Assembly: GCF_900108315.1 (NCBI RefSeq) | Contig: NZ_FNVB01000003.1 | Location: forward strand, 124,001-188,000 | DNA: 64,000 nt | From: Saccharopolyspora kobensis | GTDB taxonomy: Bacteria > Actinomycetota > Actinomycetes > Mycobacteriales > Pseudonocardiaceae | Direction of reading: 5' to 3' | Part shown: positions 23,763 through 32,251 of the stretch, one piece after another | How the letters are laid out: the number at the start of each line of letters is the position of its first letter | How positions within the stretch are numbered: position 1 is the first letter of the stretch | Position numbers and translations under genes: made by a program | Notes under the pieces: generated by a model | What the model was told of the DNA's origin: nothing | Database searches by the model: none | The model's input: the letters and a program-made list of their open reading frames with translations, nothing else

Positions 23763-24944
23763 TCAGGCCGCGGCTTCGCACGCGGGTTCGGCGCTCCGCG
23801 GCTCCACGCGGAGCCGGGGCGAACCGGCGCTGAGCCACCCGGTGAGCAGGAGTCCCAGCGCTGCGGGGAGCAGCGTCCACCCGGCGAGGTCGCCGGGGTC
23901 GGTCCCGGCCGCGAGCAGGCTGCTGCCCGCGGCGGCCCCGGCGGCCGAACCGAGGTACATCGCGGCCATCTGGAACGCCACGACCGGCATCGCCCGCTCC
24001 GGCCGGTCACGGGTGAGCGCCTGCTGCAAGGTCGGCACGCTCGACCACCCGGCCGCACCCCACAGGGCGGCCGCGGCCAGCCACACGACCGGGGAGGCGA
24101 ACACCCATATCGCCGCGAACCCGGCCAGCAGCACCGCGGGCAGGGCGATCAGCAGCGCGCGCGGTCCGAAAGCGTCCAGCGGCCTGCCGATCAGGGCGGC
24201 ACCGGCGACGCCGCCGATGCCCCACGCCCACACCAGCGCGAAACCCCAGTCCTGGAGCCCTCGCGCCTCGGCCATCGGCAGCAGGTAGGTGTAGAGCCCG
24301 AGGCTGGCCACGCCGAGCAGGAACGCCGCGAGGATCCCGACGACCGTCCGCGACGAGCGCAGCACCCCGGTGACCGGGCCGCGCGAAGCGGGCAGCGCCG
24401 GGATCGCCCGCGCCCGGACGGCCAGGGCGATCATGCTCAGAACGCCGACGGCGACGACCAGCCCCATGGTCCAGCGCCAGTTCAGCCGGTCGCCGATGAT
24501 CATCCCGACCGGCACTCCGGCCACCGTTCCGGTGGACAGGCCGAAGGTCACCATCGCCATCGCACGGCCGCGCTCGTGGTCGGCGACCATGGCGGCGGCC
24601 GTCGCCGTCGCCACCGCCGTGAGCACTCCGGCACCCGCACCGGCGACCACGCGCGAGGCGAGGAACACCTCGATGCCCGGCGCGACGACGGTGATGAGGT
24701 TGCCGAGGTTGAACACGCCGAGCGCGATCAGCAGCGCGCCCGCGGTGCCACCGCGGGTCAGCATTCCCGACAGCAGCGGCCCGGCCAGCGCATAAGCGGC
24801 GGTGAAGGCAGTCACGCCGAGTCCGACGGCGGCCGCGGTGGTGGCCAGCGAATCGGCGATCGAGGGCAGCACCCCGGCGAGGACGTAGGCGTCGATGCCG
24901 AGCGCGATGGCGGCGGCGACCAGCGGCCACACCCGGCGGATCAT
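23763..24944 (-). CDS. MFS efflux transporter (DHA1/AraJ-like)
   Basis: This 393-aa protein has about twelve hydrophobic helices. The first, IALGIDAYVLAGVLPSIADSL, and the fifth-helix motif GTVAGVPVGMIIGDRLNWRW (motif C) mark it as a drug:H+ antiporter-type exporter. GGAGG six bases before the ATG at 24944 is ideal, and the ATG overlaps the stop of the upstream ArsR gene. Expression is therefore linked to ArsR, whose operator-like palindrome lies upstream. The substrate is unknown. Confidence 0.87.
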   Translation of the reverse strand: MIRRVWPLVAAAIALGIDAYVLAGVLPSIADSLATTAAAVGLGVTAFTAAYALAGPLLSGMLTRGGTAGALLIALGVFNLGNLITVVAPGIEVFLASRVVAGAGAGVLTAVATATAAAMVADHERGRAMAMVTFGLSTGTVAGVPVGMIIGDRLNWRWTMGLVVAVGVLSMIALAVRARAIPALPASRGPVTGVLRSSRTVVGILAAFLLGVASLGLYTYLLPMAEARGLQDWGFALVWAWGIGGVAGAALIGRPLDAFGPRALLIALPAVLLAGFAAIWVFASPVVWLAAAALWGAAGWSSVPTLQQALTRDRPERAMPVVAFQMAAMYLGSAAGAAAGSSLLAAGTDPGDLAGWTLLPAALGLLLTGWLSAGSPRLRVEPRSAEPACEAAA

Positions 24945-25279
24945 GCGTCCTCCTTCGCGGGAGCGGAGTCCTCGTACCCGCTCAGCACCGTGTCGATCAG
25001 TCCCGGGAAGCGGGCGTCCAGGTCCTCGCGACGCAGCTTGATCATGCACTTGCGCCCCTCCGCGCGGACGAACACCACGCCGGATTCGCGCAGGAGACCG
25101 GTGTGGTGCGTCAGCGTCGACCGGGGCAGGTCCGGCCCCAGCTCGATGCTGTCGACCTCACCGCGCTCGGCGAGCATCCGCACCATCGACAGCCGCAGCG
25201 GCTCGCTGAGCGCGAACAGCACGCGCGGGATCGCGATCTCCTCGGTCGCGGGGTGCTCGTACACCCGGGACGGCGACAT
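24941..25279 (-). CDS. ArsR-family (winged-helix) transcriptional regulator
   Basis: This 112-aa repressor has a winged-helix domain: LFALSEPLRLSMVRMLAERGEV, then DLPRSTLTHHTGLLRESGVVFVRAEGRKCMIKLRREDLD. There is no classical metal-binding CxC motif, so it is probably not a metal sensor. ATG at 25279 has GAGAGG eight bases upstream. It is translationally coupled to the downstream exporter and is probably autoregulated through the inverted repeat at 25296-25340. Confidence 0.85.
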   Translation of the reverse strand: MSPSRVYEHPATEEIAIPRVLFALSEPLRLSMVRMLAERGEVDSIELGPDLPRSTLTHHTGLLRESGVVFVRAEGRKCMIKLRREDLDARFPGLIDTVLSGYEDSAPAKEDA

Positions 25280-25295
25280 CCGGACCACCTCTCAT

Positions 25296-25340
25296 CGTTC
25301 GACTATTCCCGCACGATAATAGTGCGGGAATTTTCGAACG
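25296..25340. promoter_or_regulatory. Inverted-repeat operator upstream of ArsR
   Basis: The 19-base arm CGTTCGACTATTCCCGCAC and its partner GTGCGGGAATTTTCGAACG match at 17 of 19 positions around the 7-base AT-rich spacer gataata. It ends 17 bases before the ArsR start, overlapping the expected promoter, which fits autorepression. It is markedly more AT-rich than its surroundings. Confidence 0.7.
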
Positions 25341-25477
25341 ATCAACCCGGCCGCCCAGCAGCGCCCTGGACGGCGACAACGCGACGGCGAAACCGCCGGA
25401 CGGCCGAGCGGCGGCGCCCGGGCGCCGCAACCTGTTCGTGGCAGCCGGTCAGCGCACCATCAGCAGCCTCTGCCACC

Positions 25478-25672
25478 ATGCGGGGCATGGACGAGGTCGA
25501 TCAGCCGCGGCTCCAGCCGGGTGCGACGAAGGCCGTGTGCGCGCACATCGGCATCGGCTCCGACGAACGGGAGGCCCGGATCGCCCGCGACCGGCTCGAC
25601 CGGATCCTCGCCGCCTACCGGGTGGCCTTCCAGCCGGAACTGCCTGCCGCCGGCACCCCAGCCGCTCGCTGA
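25478..25672 (+). CDS. Small hypothetical protein
   Basis: This open frame of 64 codons begins MRGMDEVDQPRLQPG and contains a charged helical stretch (DEREARIARDRLDRILAAYR). ATG at 25478 or 25487 could start it; no strong ribosome site is seen. Third-position G/C bias is moderate and the peptide has a plausible soluble composition, but I recognise no family and it could be chance. Confidence 0.35.
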   Translation: MRGMDEVDQPRLQPGATKAVCAHIGIGSDEREARIARDRLDRILAAYRVAFQPELPAAGTPAAR

Positions 25673-25771
25673 GCCGGCCCGCCGCGAGCGGTCGAGGTGC
25701 CAGCGCGCTGACGGCCACACGATGGAGGGCATCCCGGTCGTGGCGGTCTGCTCCGGGCCGGTGGTTCCACG

Positions 25772-26941
25772 ATGATCTTCCGCATGAATCGTGGTTCTCC
25801 CGCTCGCCGTCCGGTCGTGGCCGCGCTGGCCGCACTACCGCTGCTGCTCGCCGCGCCCTCGGTGAGCGCGGCACCGCCCGGCGCTGATGTCCGGCTGCTC
25901 GGCGAGGCGATCGTGCCCCACCTGCTCGACTACCGGGGCACGACGGTCGGCGGCCTGTCGGGCATCGACCGCGACCCGTGCACCGGCGAGTACGTGATGA
26001 TCAGCGACGACCGCTCCTACCACCAGCCCGCGCGCTTCTACACCGCCGCGATCCGCGTCGACGAGAACGGCGTCGGGCCGGTCGATTTCACCGGGACCGC
26101 ACCGTTCCGCCAGCCCGACGGCAGCACCTACCCGGCGCCCACCGACAACGACGGCAACGCCGTCGACCCCGAGGAGATCCGGGTCGATCCGCGGACCTGC
26201 CAGTACTGGTGGGCGCAGGAGGGCAACCGGCCGAAGACCCCGAGCGCGCCGGACCCGGTCATCCAGCCCTCGATCCTCAAGACCGACGGCACCGGGCAGC
26301 ACCTCGGCGAGCACCGCCTGCCGCCGAACTACGAGATCACCGCGGACGAGCGCGGGCCGCGGCGGAACCTGGTCCTGGAAGCCATCACGTTCGACCCGAC
26401 CGGCTCGGTGCTCACCAGCGCCCTGGAAGGACCGCTGATCCAGGACGGCCCGCTGCCGACCACCGAGGACGGCGCACTGGCCCGGGTCACCGCGCAGACC
26501 AGGAGCGGAGAGGTGCTCGGCCAGTACGCCTACCCGATCGAGCCGGTCTTCACCGCGCCGCCGCCGGGTGGCAGGCGGCCCGACACCGGGATTCCCGCCA
26601 TCCTCGCCCACCCGGACGACCCGGACCGCTTCCTGGTGCTGGAGCGCACCTACGTCGAAGGCACCGGATTCAAGGTGCGGCTGTTCGACGCCACGACCAC
26701 CGGCGCCACCGACGTCCAGCGCGTGGACTCCCTCGCCGACCGGCCGGTCCAGCCGATGCGCAAGCGGCTGCTCGCCGACTTCCACGACCTCGGCCTGTCC
26801 ACCGTGGACAACATCGAGGGCATGACGTGGGGGCCGCGGCTGACCGGCGGTGAGCGGACTCTCGTGCTGGTCGGCGACGACAACTTCCACCCGCAGCTGA
26901 CCACCCAGATCATCGCGCTCGCGCTCCCCGGCGAGAACTGA
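25772..26941 (+). CDS. Secreted phytase/esterase-like protein
   Basis: This 389-aa exported protein has a Sec signal (basic RRP, hydrophobic VVAALAALPLLLAAPSV, cleavage near SAA). The body is a propeller-like domain of the 'esterase-like activity of phytase' family: GLSGIDRDPCTGEYVMISDDRS, DPEEIRVDP, LVLEAITFDPTGSVLTSALEGP, GIPAILAHPDDPDRFLVLER and NIEGMTWGPRL. Acidic loops could bind calcium. Members are linked to extracellular ester or phosphate-ester hydrolysis, but the activity is not proved. ATG 25784 is a possible shorter start. A bidirectional hairpin follows. Confidence 0.82.
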   Translation: MIFRMNRGSPARRPVVAALAALPLLLAAPSVSAAPPGADVRLLGEAIVPHLLDYRGTTVGGLSGIDRDPCTGEYVMISDDRSYHQPARFYTAAIRVDENGVGPVDFTGTAPFRQPDGSTYPAPTDNDGNAVDPEEIRVDPRTCQYWWAQEGNRPKTPSAPDPVIQPSILKTDGTGQHLGEHRLPPNYEITADERGPRRNLVLEAITFDPTGSVLTSALEGPLIQDGPLPTTEDGALARVTAQTRSGEVLGQYAYPIEPVFTAPPPGGRRPDTGIPAILAHPDDPDRFLVLERTYVEGTGFKVRLFDATTTGATDVQRVDSLADRPVQPMRKRLLADFHDLGLSTVDNIEGMTWGPRLTGGERTLVLVGDDNFHPQLTTQIIALALPGEN

Positions 26942-26945
26942 CGCG

Positions 26946-26972
26946 TGGTGCCCCCGGGCGACGGGGGCACCA
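26946..26972. terminator. Bidirectional hairpin between convergent genes
   Basis: A perfect 10-bp stem TGGTGCCCCC / GGGGGCACCA with the loop gggcgac fills the 35-base gap between the phytase-like gene and the end of the MoxR/VWA operon. Confidence 0.75.
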
Positions 26973-26976
26973 CACC

Positions 26977-29733
26977 TCACAGTTCGAGCAACCGCTGGAG
27001 GGCCAGCGCCGTGCCGGGATGGCGGTCCAGCAGCAGCGCTCCGCCCGGTTCGGGCTCGGGGTGCCGCCACTGCCCGGTGCAGCCCAGCAGGCCCGCCACC
27101 GCATCGCAGGTCGCCGGGTGGGCGGCCAGCAGCGCGACACCGCCGCCACCGCGCAGCGCGGGCACCGGTTCCGCGGCCGGTTCGGCCAGCCACGGCGGAG
27201 TCCACTCGTCGAGCGCGGTGAGAGTGCCCGGGAAGATCCGGCCCGCCTCGCGGATCAGCAGCGGCGCCAGTTCCGCTCCGCCCGAGCGCAGCGTGGTGAT
27301 CAGCTTCGGCAGCCACGGCAGCAGGACCGGGTCCGGCAGCACGCGGAAGGCGTTGGACACCGATTCCACCACGAAGTCGGCCAGACCCGGCACCGGTTCC
27401 AGGGCGTGCAGGAAACCGCTGAGGTAGCGCGGATAGCCGGGCACCACGAGCGGGTTGCCGAGCAGATCGGCGCAGCGCCGGCGGAGGTCGGCGCGGGAGA
27501 GCTCGCCGAGCTGCACCTGCGCCGCCCACAGCAGTGCCAGCTTCTCCGGCACCTCGGGGTGCGACTGGGCGAACGCCAGCTCCAGCTGGGTCCGGTCGCA
27601 GCCCAGCGACAGCGCCAGCGCTTCCATGTTGAACAGGAAGCCGAGCATCGCCGCGACCTGCTCGACGCTCGCGTCGTCGTCGGTGAACGCCGTCGGCAGC
27701 AGGGTGCAGTAGTGGGCGTAGCCGGTCTTGACGAACGACTCGATCCACTGCGGCAGCACCGGTTCGCTGGTCCGGTAGAACGCCAGGAGCCGGCGCACGC
27801 GACGCAACACCTCGGGCGCGCCGTCGACGTTGCGCTCGGTGGCGAGGACTTCCAGCGCCCGCGTGCCCAGCTCGTTGGCGAGACGCGAGCTGCGCAGGTA
27901 CAGCGTCGCGTCCTCGACCGCCTCCAGCACCGTCGCCGCCGTGGCGTTCGGGGCGTAGGCGGCGGCGCGGAGTCGCTGCTCCAGCACCTGCTCGATGCTG
28001 ACGCCCTCGTAGCCGAGTTCGATGAGCGCCCGCTGGTGCGTGCCCAGCGCCAGGTCCCACGACTCCTGGATCGGCTTCTCGCCGAGACTCCGCTCCCCCA
28101 TGATCGGCCGCGCCGCGCCGCGCGGCATCAGCCGGTGCAGCATCCACAGGACGTCGGAGCACTGCGCCAGTTCCGGCTGGGAGGCGATGTCCAGCAGGGC
28201 GCGCTGCACACCGCGCTGTTCGAGCTTGAGGTTCAGCGGCGCGAGCCGGTCGTGCACGTCGCGCGCCAGCGGTGGCAGCGAGTCGTAGCCGACCTGCCCG
28301 ATCCGGTCGCCGCCCATCATGATCTCCACGAGGCGGCGCACGTCGCGGCGACCCGGCACGACGTCCTTCTCGATGCAGGTGATCGCGGCGTCCTGGAAGT
28401 CGTACGGCGTGGGCTTGGCCCGGTCGCGCATCCCGGCCAGCAGGATCGACGTCTCGAACACCGCGATGGCGTCCGCGGTGGAGGCCAGGTAGCCGTTGCG
28501 CCGCGCGGCGCGCACGATGTCCACCGACCAGGCCAGCAGTTCGGCCTCGTCCAGGCGGTCGAGGACCGGTGGGCGCTGCAGGAAGCCCGAGAGCTTGTCC
28601 GCGGGCGCGGACTCCGGCTCGGGAGCGGGCGGCGCCGCCCGCTTCTTCGACGTCTTCCGGGACCCGGCCTGCCCTTCCAGCCGGAACGCCTGCACGCGGG
28701 TGCGCTTGAGGTTCTTCGCCCACTCCGTCGCCGCGATCGACACCGATCCGGACGCCAGGCCGAACTGCGCCTCGATCGCCGCGTGGCTGGAGGGGATCAG
28801 GCCGTGCTGCCACTTGGTCGCGGTGCGCGGGCCGATCTCGAAACCGCCGGTGCCGTGCACGCCGAACTCCTCGACGCGGCTGGCGGCGTGGAACGCGCCG
28901 CAGACGTAGAGGCAGTCCGCCGGATCGGTGCCGGTGCGGGCCAGGTGCTCGCGCATCCGGGTCCACATGTAGCGCTCGCGGTCCTCGTCGACCCGCACGC
29001 GGTGCTCATCGCCCGGTGCAAGCCGCCGGAACAGGCTGCCGATCAGCAGCATCACCTGCCGGTAGGTGTCGTGGTCGCTGTCGCCGAGCGACAGCTCCAC
29101 GTACTGGTGCCACCACTCCGACCAGTGCCGCACCTTGCCGTGGCGCAGCAGGTGCTCCTCCAGCTCGGCGAAGCGGGGCCGCAGGTCACCGAGCTCGACG
29201 CCGACGGCGTCACCGTGCAGGCCGGCCTCCTCCGAGGCCGGTTCCGCCCGACGCTCGTCCCACTGGAAGACGTGGTCCGAGGAGCGGTCGACCAGCACGA
29301 GTTCCACGCCGGGCGTGTCCAGCGCGTAGGCGATCGCCTGGTACTCCGCTGAGGCCTCGGTGATCGGGGCGACCACCGACAGCGGCGACCAGTCCAGCGG
29401 GAAGCCGTCGACCTCGGTGGCGAAGGCCTGCACCGCCACCGGGAGCTTGCAGTTGCGCAGCTCGGTCAGCAGCGGCGCCATGTCCTCGCACAGCTCCAGG
29501 TAGACCACCTTCGGCTGCTTCTGCCGCAGCCGCCGCGCCATCGCGATCGCCGAGGCCGGCGAGTGGTGGCACACCGGGAAGATCTCCAGCGGTTCCCGGC
29601 TCGCCCGGTCGACGTCGTCGACGATGCCCAGCAGGATGCCCTCCAGCGCACCGGGCCCGTCGGCGAACGTCGCGGCGGCTTCCTGCAGCTGCGCCCGCAG
29701 CGCCCCGAAGGCGCCCTCGTCGGCCCCGCTCAC
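26977..29733 (-). CDS. DUF5682-like (YehM-type) protein of the MoxR/VWA operon
   Basis: This 918-aa soluble protein begins VSGADEGAFGALR, then EPLEIFPVCHHSPASAIAMARRL and PKVVYLELCEDMAPLLTELRN, which resembles the DUF5682/E. coli YehM family. A later HxxxE-like segment (CLYVCGAFHAASRVEEFG) adds to this. The C-terminal half (from about 340) is helical, and the protein is longer than YehM. GTG at 29733 overlaps the MoxR stop (GTGA), so the two are coupled. It is last in the five-gene operon. The biochemical role is unknown; it probably works with the MoxR ATPase and VWA protein. Confidence 0.75.
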   Translation of the reverse strand: MSGADEGAFGALRAQLQEAAATFADGPGALEGILLGIVDDVDRASREPLEIFPVCHHSPASAIAMARRLRQKQPKVVYLELCEDMAPLLTELRNCKLPVAVQAFATEVDGFPLDWSPLSVVAPITEASAEYQAIAYALDTPGVELVLVDRSSDHVFQWDERRAEPASEEAGLHGDAVGVELGDLRPRFAELEEHLLRHGKVRHWSEWWHQYVELSLGDSDHDTYRQVMLLIGSLFRRLAPGDEHRVRVDEDRERYMWTRMREHLARTGTDPADCLYVCGAFHAASRVEEFGVHGTGGFEIGPRTATKWQHGLIPSSHAAIEAQFGLASGSVSIAATEWAKNLKRTRVQAFRLEGQAGSRKTSKKRAAPPAPEPESAPADKLSGFLQRPPVLDRLDEAELLAWSVDIVRAARRNGYLASTADAIAVFETSILLAGMRDRAKPTPYDFQDAAITCIEKDVVPGRRDVRRLVEIMMGGDRIGQVGYDSLPPLARDVHDRLAPLNLKLEQRGVQRALLDIASQPELAQCSDVLWMLHRLMPRGAARPIMGERSLGEKPIQESWDLALGTHQRALIELGYEGVSIEQVLEQRLRAAAYAPNATAATVLEAVEDATLYLRSSRLANELGTRALEVLATERNVDGAPEVLRRVRRLLAFYRTSEPVLPQWIESFVKTGYAHYCTLLPTAFTDDDASVEQVAAMLGFLFNMEALALSLGCDRTQLELAFAQSHPEVPEKLALLWAAQVQLGELSRADLRRRCADLLGNPLVVPGYPRYLSGFLHALEPVPGLADFVVESVSNAFRVLPDPVLLPWLPKLITTLRSGGAELAPLLIREAGRIFPGTLTALDEWTPPWLAEPAAEPVPALRGGGGVALLAAHPATCDAVAGLLGCTGQWRHPEPEPGGALLLDRHPGTALALQRLLEL

Positions 29734-30842
29734 GACAACGTGGCGATCGCGTCGCGGCCGCCCTCCAGGAACTCCGGCCAGGATCCGCCTTCCTCCTTGC
29801 TGCGCGGTTCGACGACGCCGTGCAGGTACTTGTTGAGGATCGCCAGGTCCTCCGGTTCGCGGCGGGCCAGCGAACCGACGAGCGAGGACGCCAGCGTCCG
29901 GGCGGTCAGCTCGCGCTGGCCGAAGAAGTTGCTGTGCAGGATGGCGTCCTCGAGCACGCCGATCTGCTCGGCGGTGGACAGCGCGGACTCCAGCTTCTCG
30001 TCGTCGCTGCCCGCGGCGGCCGCCGAGTCGCGCAGGTCGGCGAAGCTGCGCAGCAGCACGTCCAGCAGCGTCGGCGGCACGTCCAGCTCGATCTGGTGGC
30101 GGCGCAGCAGCTCCTCGGTGCGGAAGCGGACGATCTCGGCTTCGCTCTTCTTGTTCGTCACCACCGGGATGCGCACGAAGTTGAAGCGCCGCTTGAGCGC
30201 CGAGGACAGGTCGTTGACGCCGCGGTCTCGGCTGTTGGCGGTGGCGATGATGGAGAACCCGGGCTTGGCGAAGACGATGTTGTCGTCGTCGAGCTCGGGA
30301 ACCGAGATGTACTTCTCGGACAGGATGGAGATCAGCGCGTCCTGCACGTCGCTGGTGGAGCGGGTGAGCTCCTCGAACCGGCCGATCGCGCCGGTCTCCA
30401 TCGCGGTCATGATCGGCGAGGGGATCATCGACTCCCGCGACTGTCCCTTCGCGATGACCATGGACACGTTCCACGAGTACTTGATCTGGTCCTCGGTGGT
30501 GCCCGCGGTGCCCTGCACGACCAGCGTCGAATTGCGGCTGATCGCCGCCGAGAGCAACTCGGCCAGCCAGCTCTTGCCGGTGCCGGGGTCGCCGATGAGC
30601 AGCAGGCCGCGGTCGGAGGCCAGCGTGACGATGGCGCGCTCGACGAAGCTGCGGTCGCCGAACCACTTCTGCGCGACCTCCCGGTCGAGGCCGTCGGCGC
30701 GCTCGGAACCGAGGATGAACAGGCGGACCATCTTGGGCGAGAGCCGCCAGGCGAAGGGCTTGGGGCCGTCGTCGACGGACTCCAGCCAGTCCAGCTCCTC
30801 GGCGTACTTGATCTCGGCGGGCGCGCGCAGCAGGTCGGACAT
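29730..30842 (-). CDS. MoxR-family AAA+ ATPase
   Basis: The 370-aa protein has Walker A GDPGTGKS at 84-91, a modified Walker B region (MTAMETGAIGRFEELTRS), sensor 1 IATANSRDRG and the arginine-finger context LSSALKRRFNFVRIP. These define an AAA+ MoxR/YehL-type ATPase, which remodels protein complexes and normally works with a VWA partner; that partner is encoded immediately upstream. An AAAGG site lies upstream of the ATG at 30842. The gap of 53 bases to the VWA gene is the only sizeable one in the operon. Confidence 0.9.
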   Translation of the reverse strand: MSDLLRAPAEIKYAEELDWLESVDDGPKPFAWRLSPKMVRLFILGSERADGLDREVAQKWFGDRSFVERAIVTLASDRGLLLIGDPGTGKSWLAELLSAAISRNSTLVVQGTAGTTEDQIKYSWNVSMVIAKGQSRESMIPSPIMTAMETGAIGRFEELTRSTSDVQDALISILSEKYISVPELDDDNIVFAKPGFSIIATANSRDRGVNDLSSALKRRFNFVRIPVVTNKKSEAEIVRFRTEELLRRHQIELDVPPTLLDVLLRSFADLRDSAAAAGSDDEKLESALSTAEQIGVLEDAILHSNFFGQRELTARTLASSLVGSLARREPEDLAILNKYLHGVVEPRSKEEGGSWPEFLEGGRDAIATLS

Positions 30843-30895
30843 GGTGAGGGCCTTTCTGAGGTGCTTTCGTCAGGGGTGGTCTGGTGGGGCGGCGG

Positions 30896-32251
30896 TCAGG
30901 CCAGGAACGTCTTGAGCTCTTCGACGAGCTTGCGGATGTGGCCGGAGATCACCGGTGCGCCCAGGTCCTTGAAGCGCTCCCGGAACCACGGGTTGACGCT
31001 GCCGCGGCCGGAGCTGGTCACCGAGCCGACCGGGATGAACTTGGCGCCGGAGCGGTGGATGGCGGCCATGCTGTTGAACAGCGGTTCGGCCGACCACTCG
31101 TAGAAGTCGGAGATCCACACCACCACGGTGTTGCGCGGTTCGGCGATCTTGGGCTGGGCCAGCGCCATGGCGACCTCTCCGTTGGTGCCGCCGCCGAGCT
31201 GGGTGCGCAGCAGCGTCTCGAACGGGTCGTGCACCCACGGGGTGAGGTCCAGCGCCCGGGTGTCGTAGGCGATCAGGTGCACGTCGACCTTCGGCAGCCC
31301 GGCGAAGATCGAGGCGAGGATGGTGCAGTTGACCATCGAGTCGACCATCGACCCGGACTGGTCGACGACCACGATCAGCCGCTGCGGCGTCGTCTTGCGG
31401 GCGGTGCGCCGGTAGAAGAGGCGGTCGACGTAGAGCCGCTCCTCCTCCGGGTCCCAGTTGGTGAGGTTCTTCCAGATCGTGCGGTCCAGGTCGAGGTTGC
31501 GGAAGACCCGCTTCGGCGGCACCGACCGGTCCAGCTCGCCGACCGGGGCCTTGGCCACCTGGGTGCGCAGCACCTGGGCGACCTCGTCGACGAACCGCCG
31601 GATCAGGTCCTTGGCGTTGGCCAGCGCCACCCCGGACAGGTTGTCCTTGTCGCGCAGCAGCTGCTCGATCAGCGACATGCTCGGGGTGAGCTGCGCGGCG
31701 AGGTCGGGATCGGCGAGCACTTCGCGCAGCTGCATGCGGTCGACCAGATCCGCTTCGATGGCCCCGAGTTCGGGGCCGATCTCCGGGATCAGCCGGGAGA
31801 TGTCGGGCGTCGGACCGCCCTGGCCGGTGCCGGTGCCGGCGGCGCGACCGCCGCGCAGCTCGCAGCCCAGCGCGCGCTCCATCCAGCCCGCGTCGGACTG
31901 CCAGCGGGAGAGCTGCTCGGCGGTGACCGCGCCGGAGCCGGTGTCGAAGACGTTGAGCAGCACCTTCGAGGCCAGCGCCGCCCGCCGCACCTCGGCGGCG
32001 CGATCCCGCTCGTCCGATGTGGACTCCGGTGTCATCAGGCCGTCGAACTCGGCGGCCAGTTCGGGGTGGCGCTGCACGATCGAGTCGACCGAGGTGCGCG
32101 GGTCCAGCAGCGCCGAGGGCAGGCCGATGTCCTCGACGACGGCCAGGCTCGCCGATTCCAGCCCGGCCTGCTCCTCGCGGTCGAAGAGCCGGGCCAGCAG
32201 CCGCCAGTACAGGACCTGGCGGCGGTTGTCGTGGGAGATCTCCTCGGTCAT
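30896..32251 (-). CDS. VWA-domain protein (YehP/CoxE-like)
   Basis: The 451-aa protein has a helical N-terminal region and a C-terminal von Willebrand A domain starting near residue 290. The MIDAS metal site is intact: VVVDQSGSMVDS (297-301 is DQSGS), then a Thr loop in LGGGTNGEVAMAL and an Asp in VVWISDFYEWS. VWA partners of MoxR ATPases bind clients through the metal site. ATG at 32251 overlaps the preceding stop. A Gly-rich linker (GGRAAGTGTGQGG, about 134-146) separates the N-terminal region from the rest. Confidence 0.88.
   Translation of the reverse strand: MTEEISHDNRRQVLYWRLLARLFDREEQAGLESASLAVVEDIGLPSALLDPRTSVDSIVQRHPELAAEFDGLMTPESTSDERDRAAEVRRAALASKVLLNVFDTGSGAVTAEQLSRWQSDAGWMERALGCELRGGRAAGTGTGQGGPTPDISRLIPEIGPELGAIEADLVDRMQLREVLADPDLAAQLTPSMSLIEQLLRDKDNLSGVALANAKDLIRRFVDEVAQVLRTQVAKAPVGELDRSVPPKRVFRNLDLDRTIWKNLTNWDPEEERLYVDRLFYRRTARKTTPQRLIVVVDQSGSMVDSMVNCTILASIFAGLPKVDVHLIAYDTRALDLTPWVHDPFETLLRTQLGGGTNGEVAMALAQPKIAEPRNTVVVWISDFYEWSAEPLFNSMAAIHRSGAKFIPVGSVTSSGRGSVNPWFRERFKDLGAPVISGHIRKLVEELKTFLA

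Noticed and set aside
27019-29352. Long plus-strand open frame opposite the DUF5682-like gene
   Set aside because: Shadow of the real minus-strand gene, which has stop-start coupling and family similarity.
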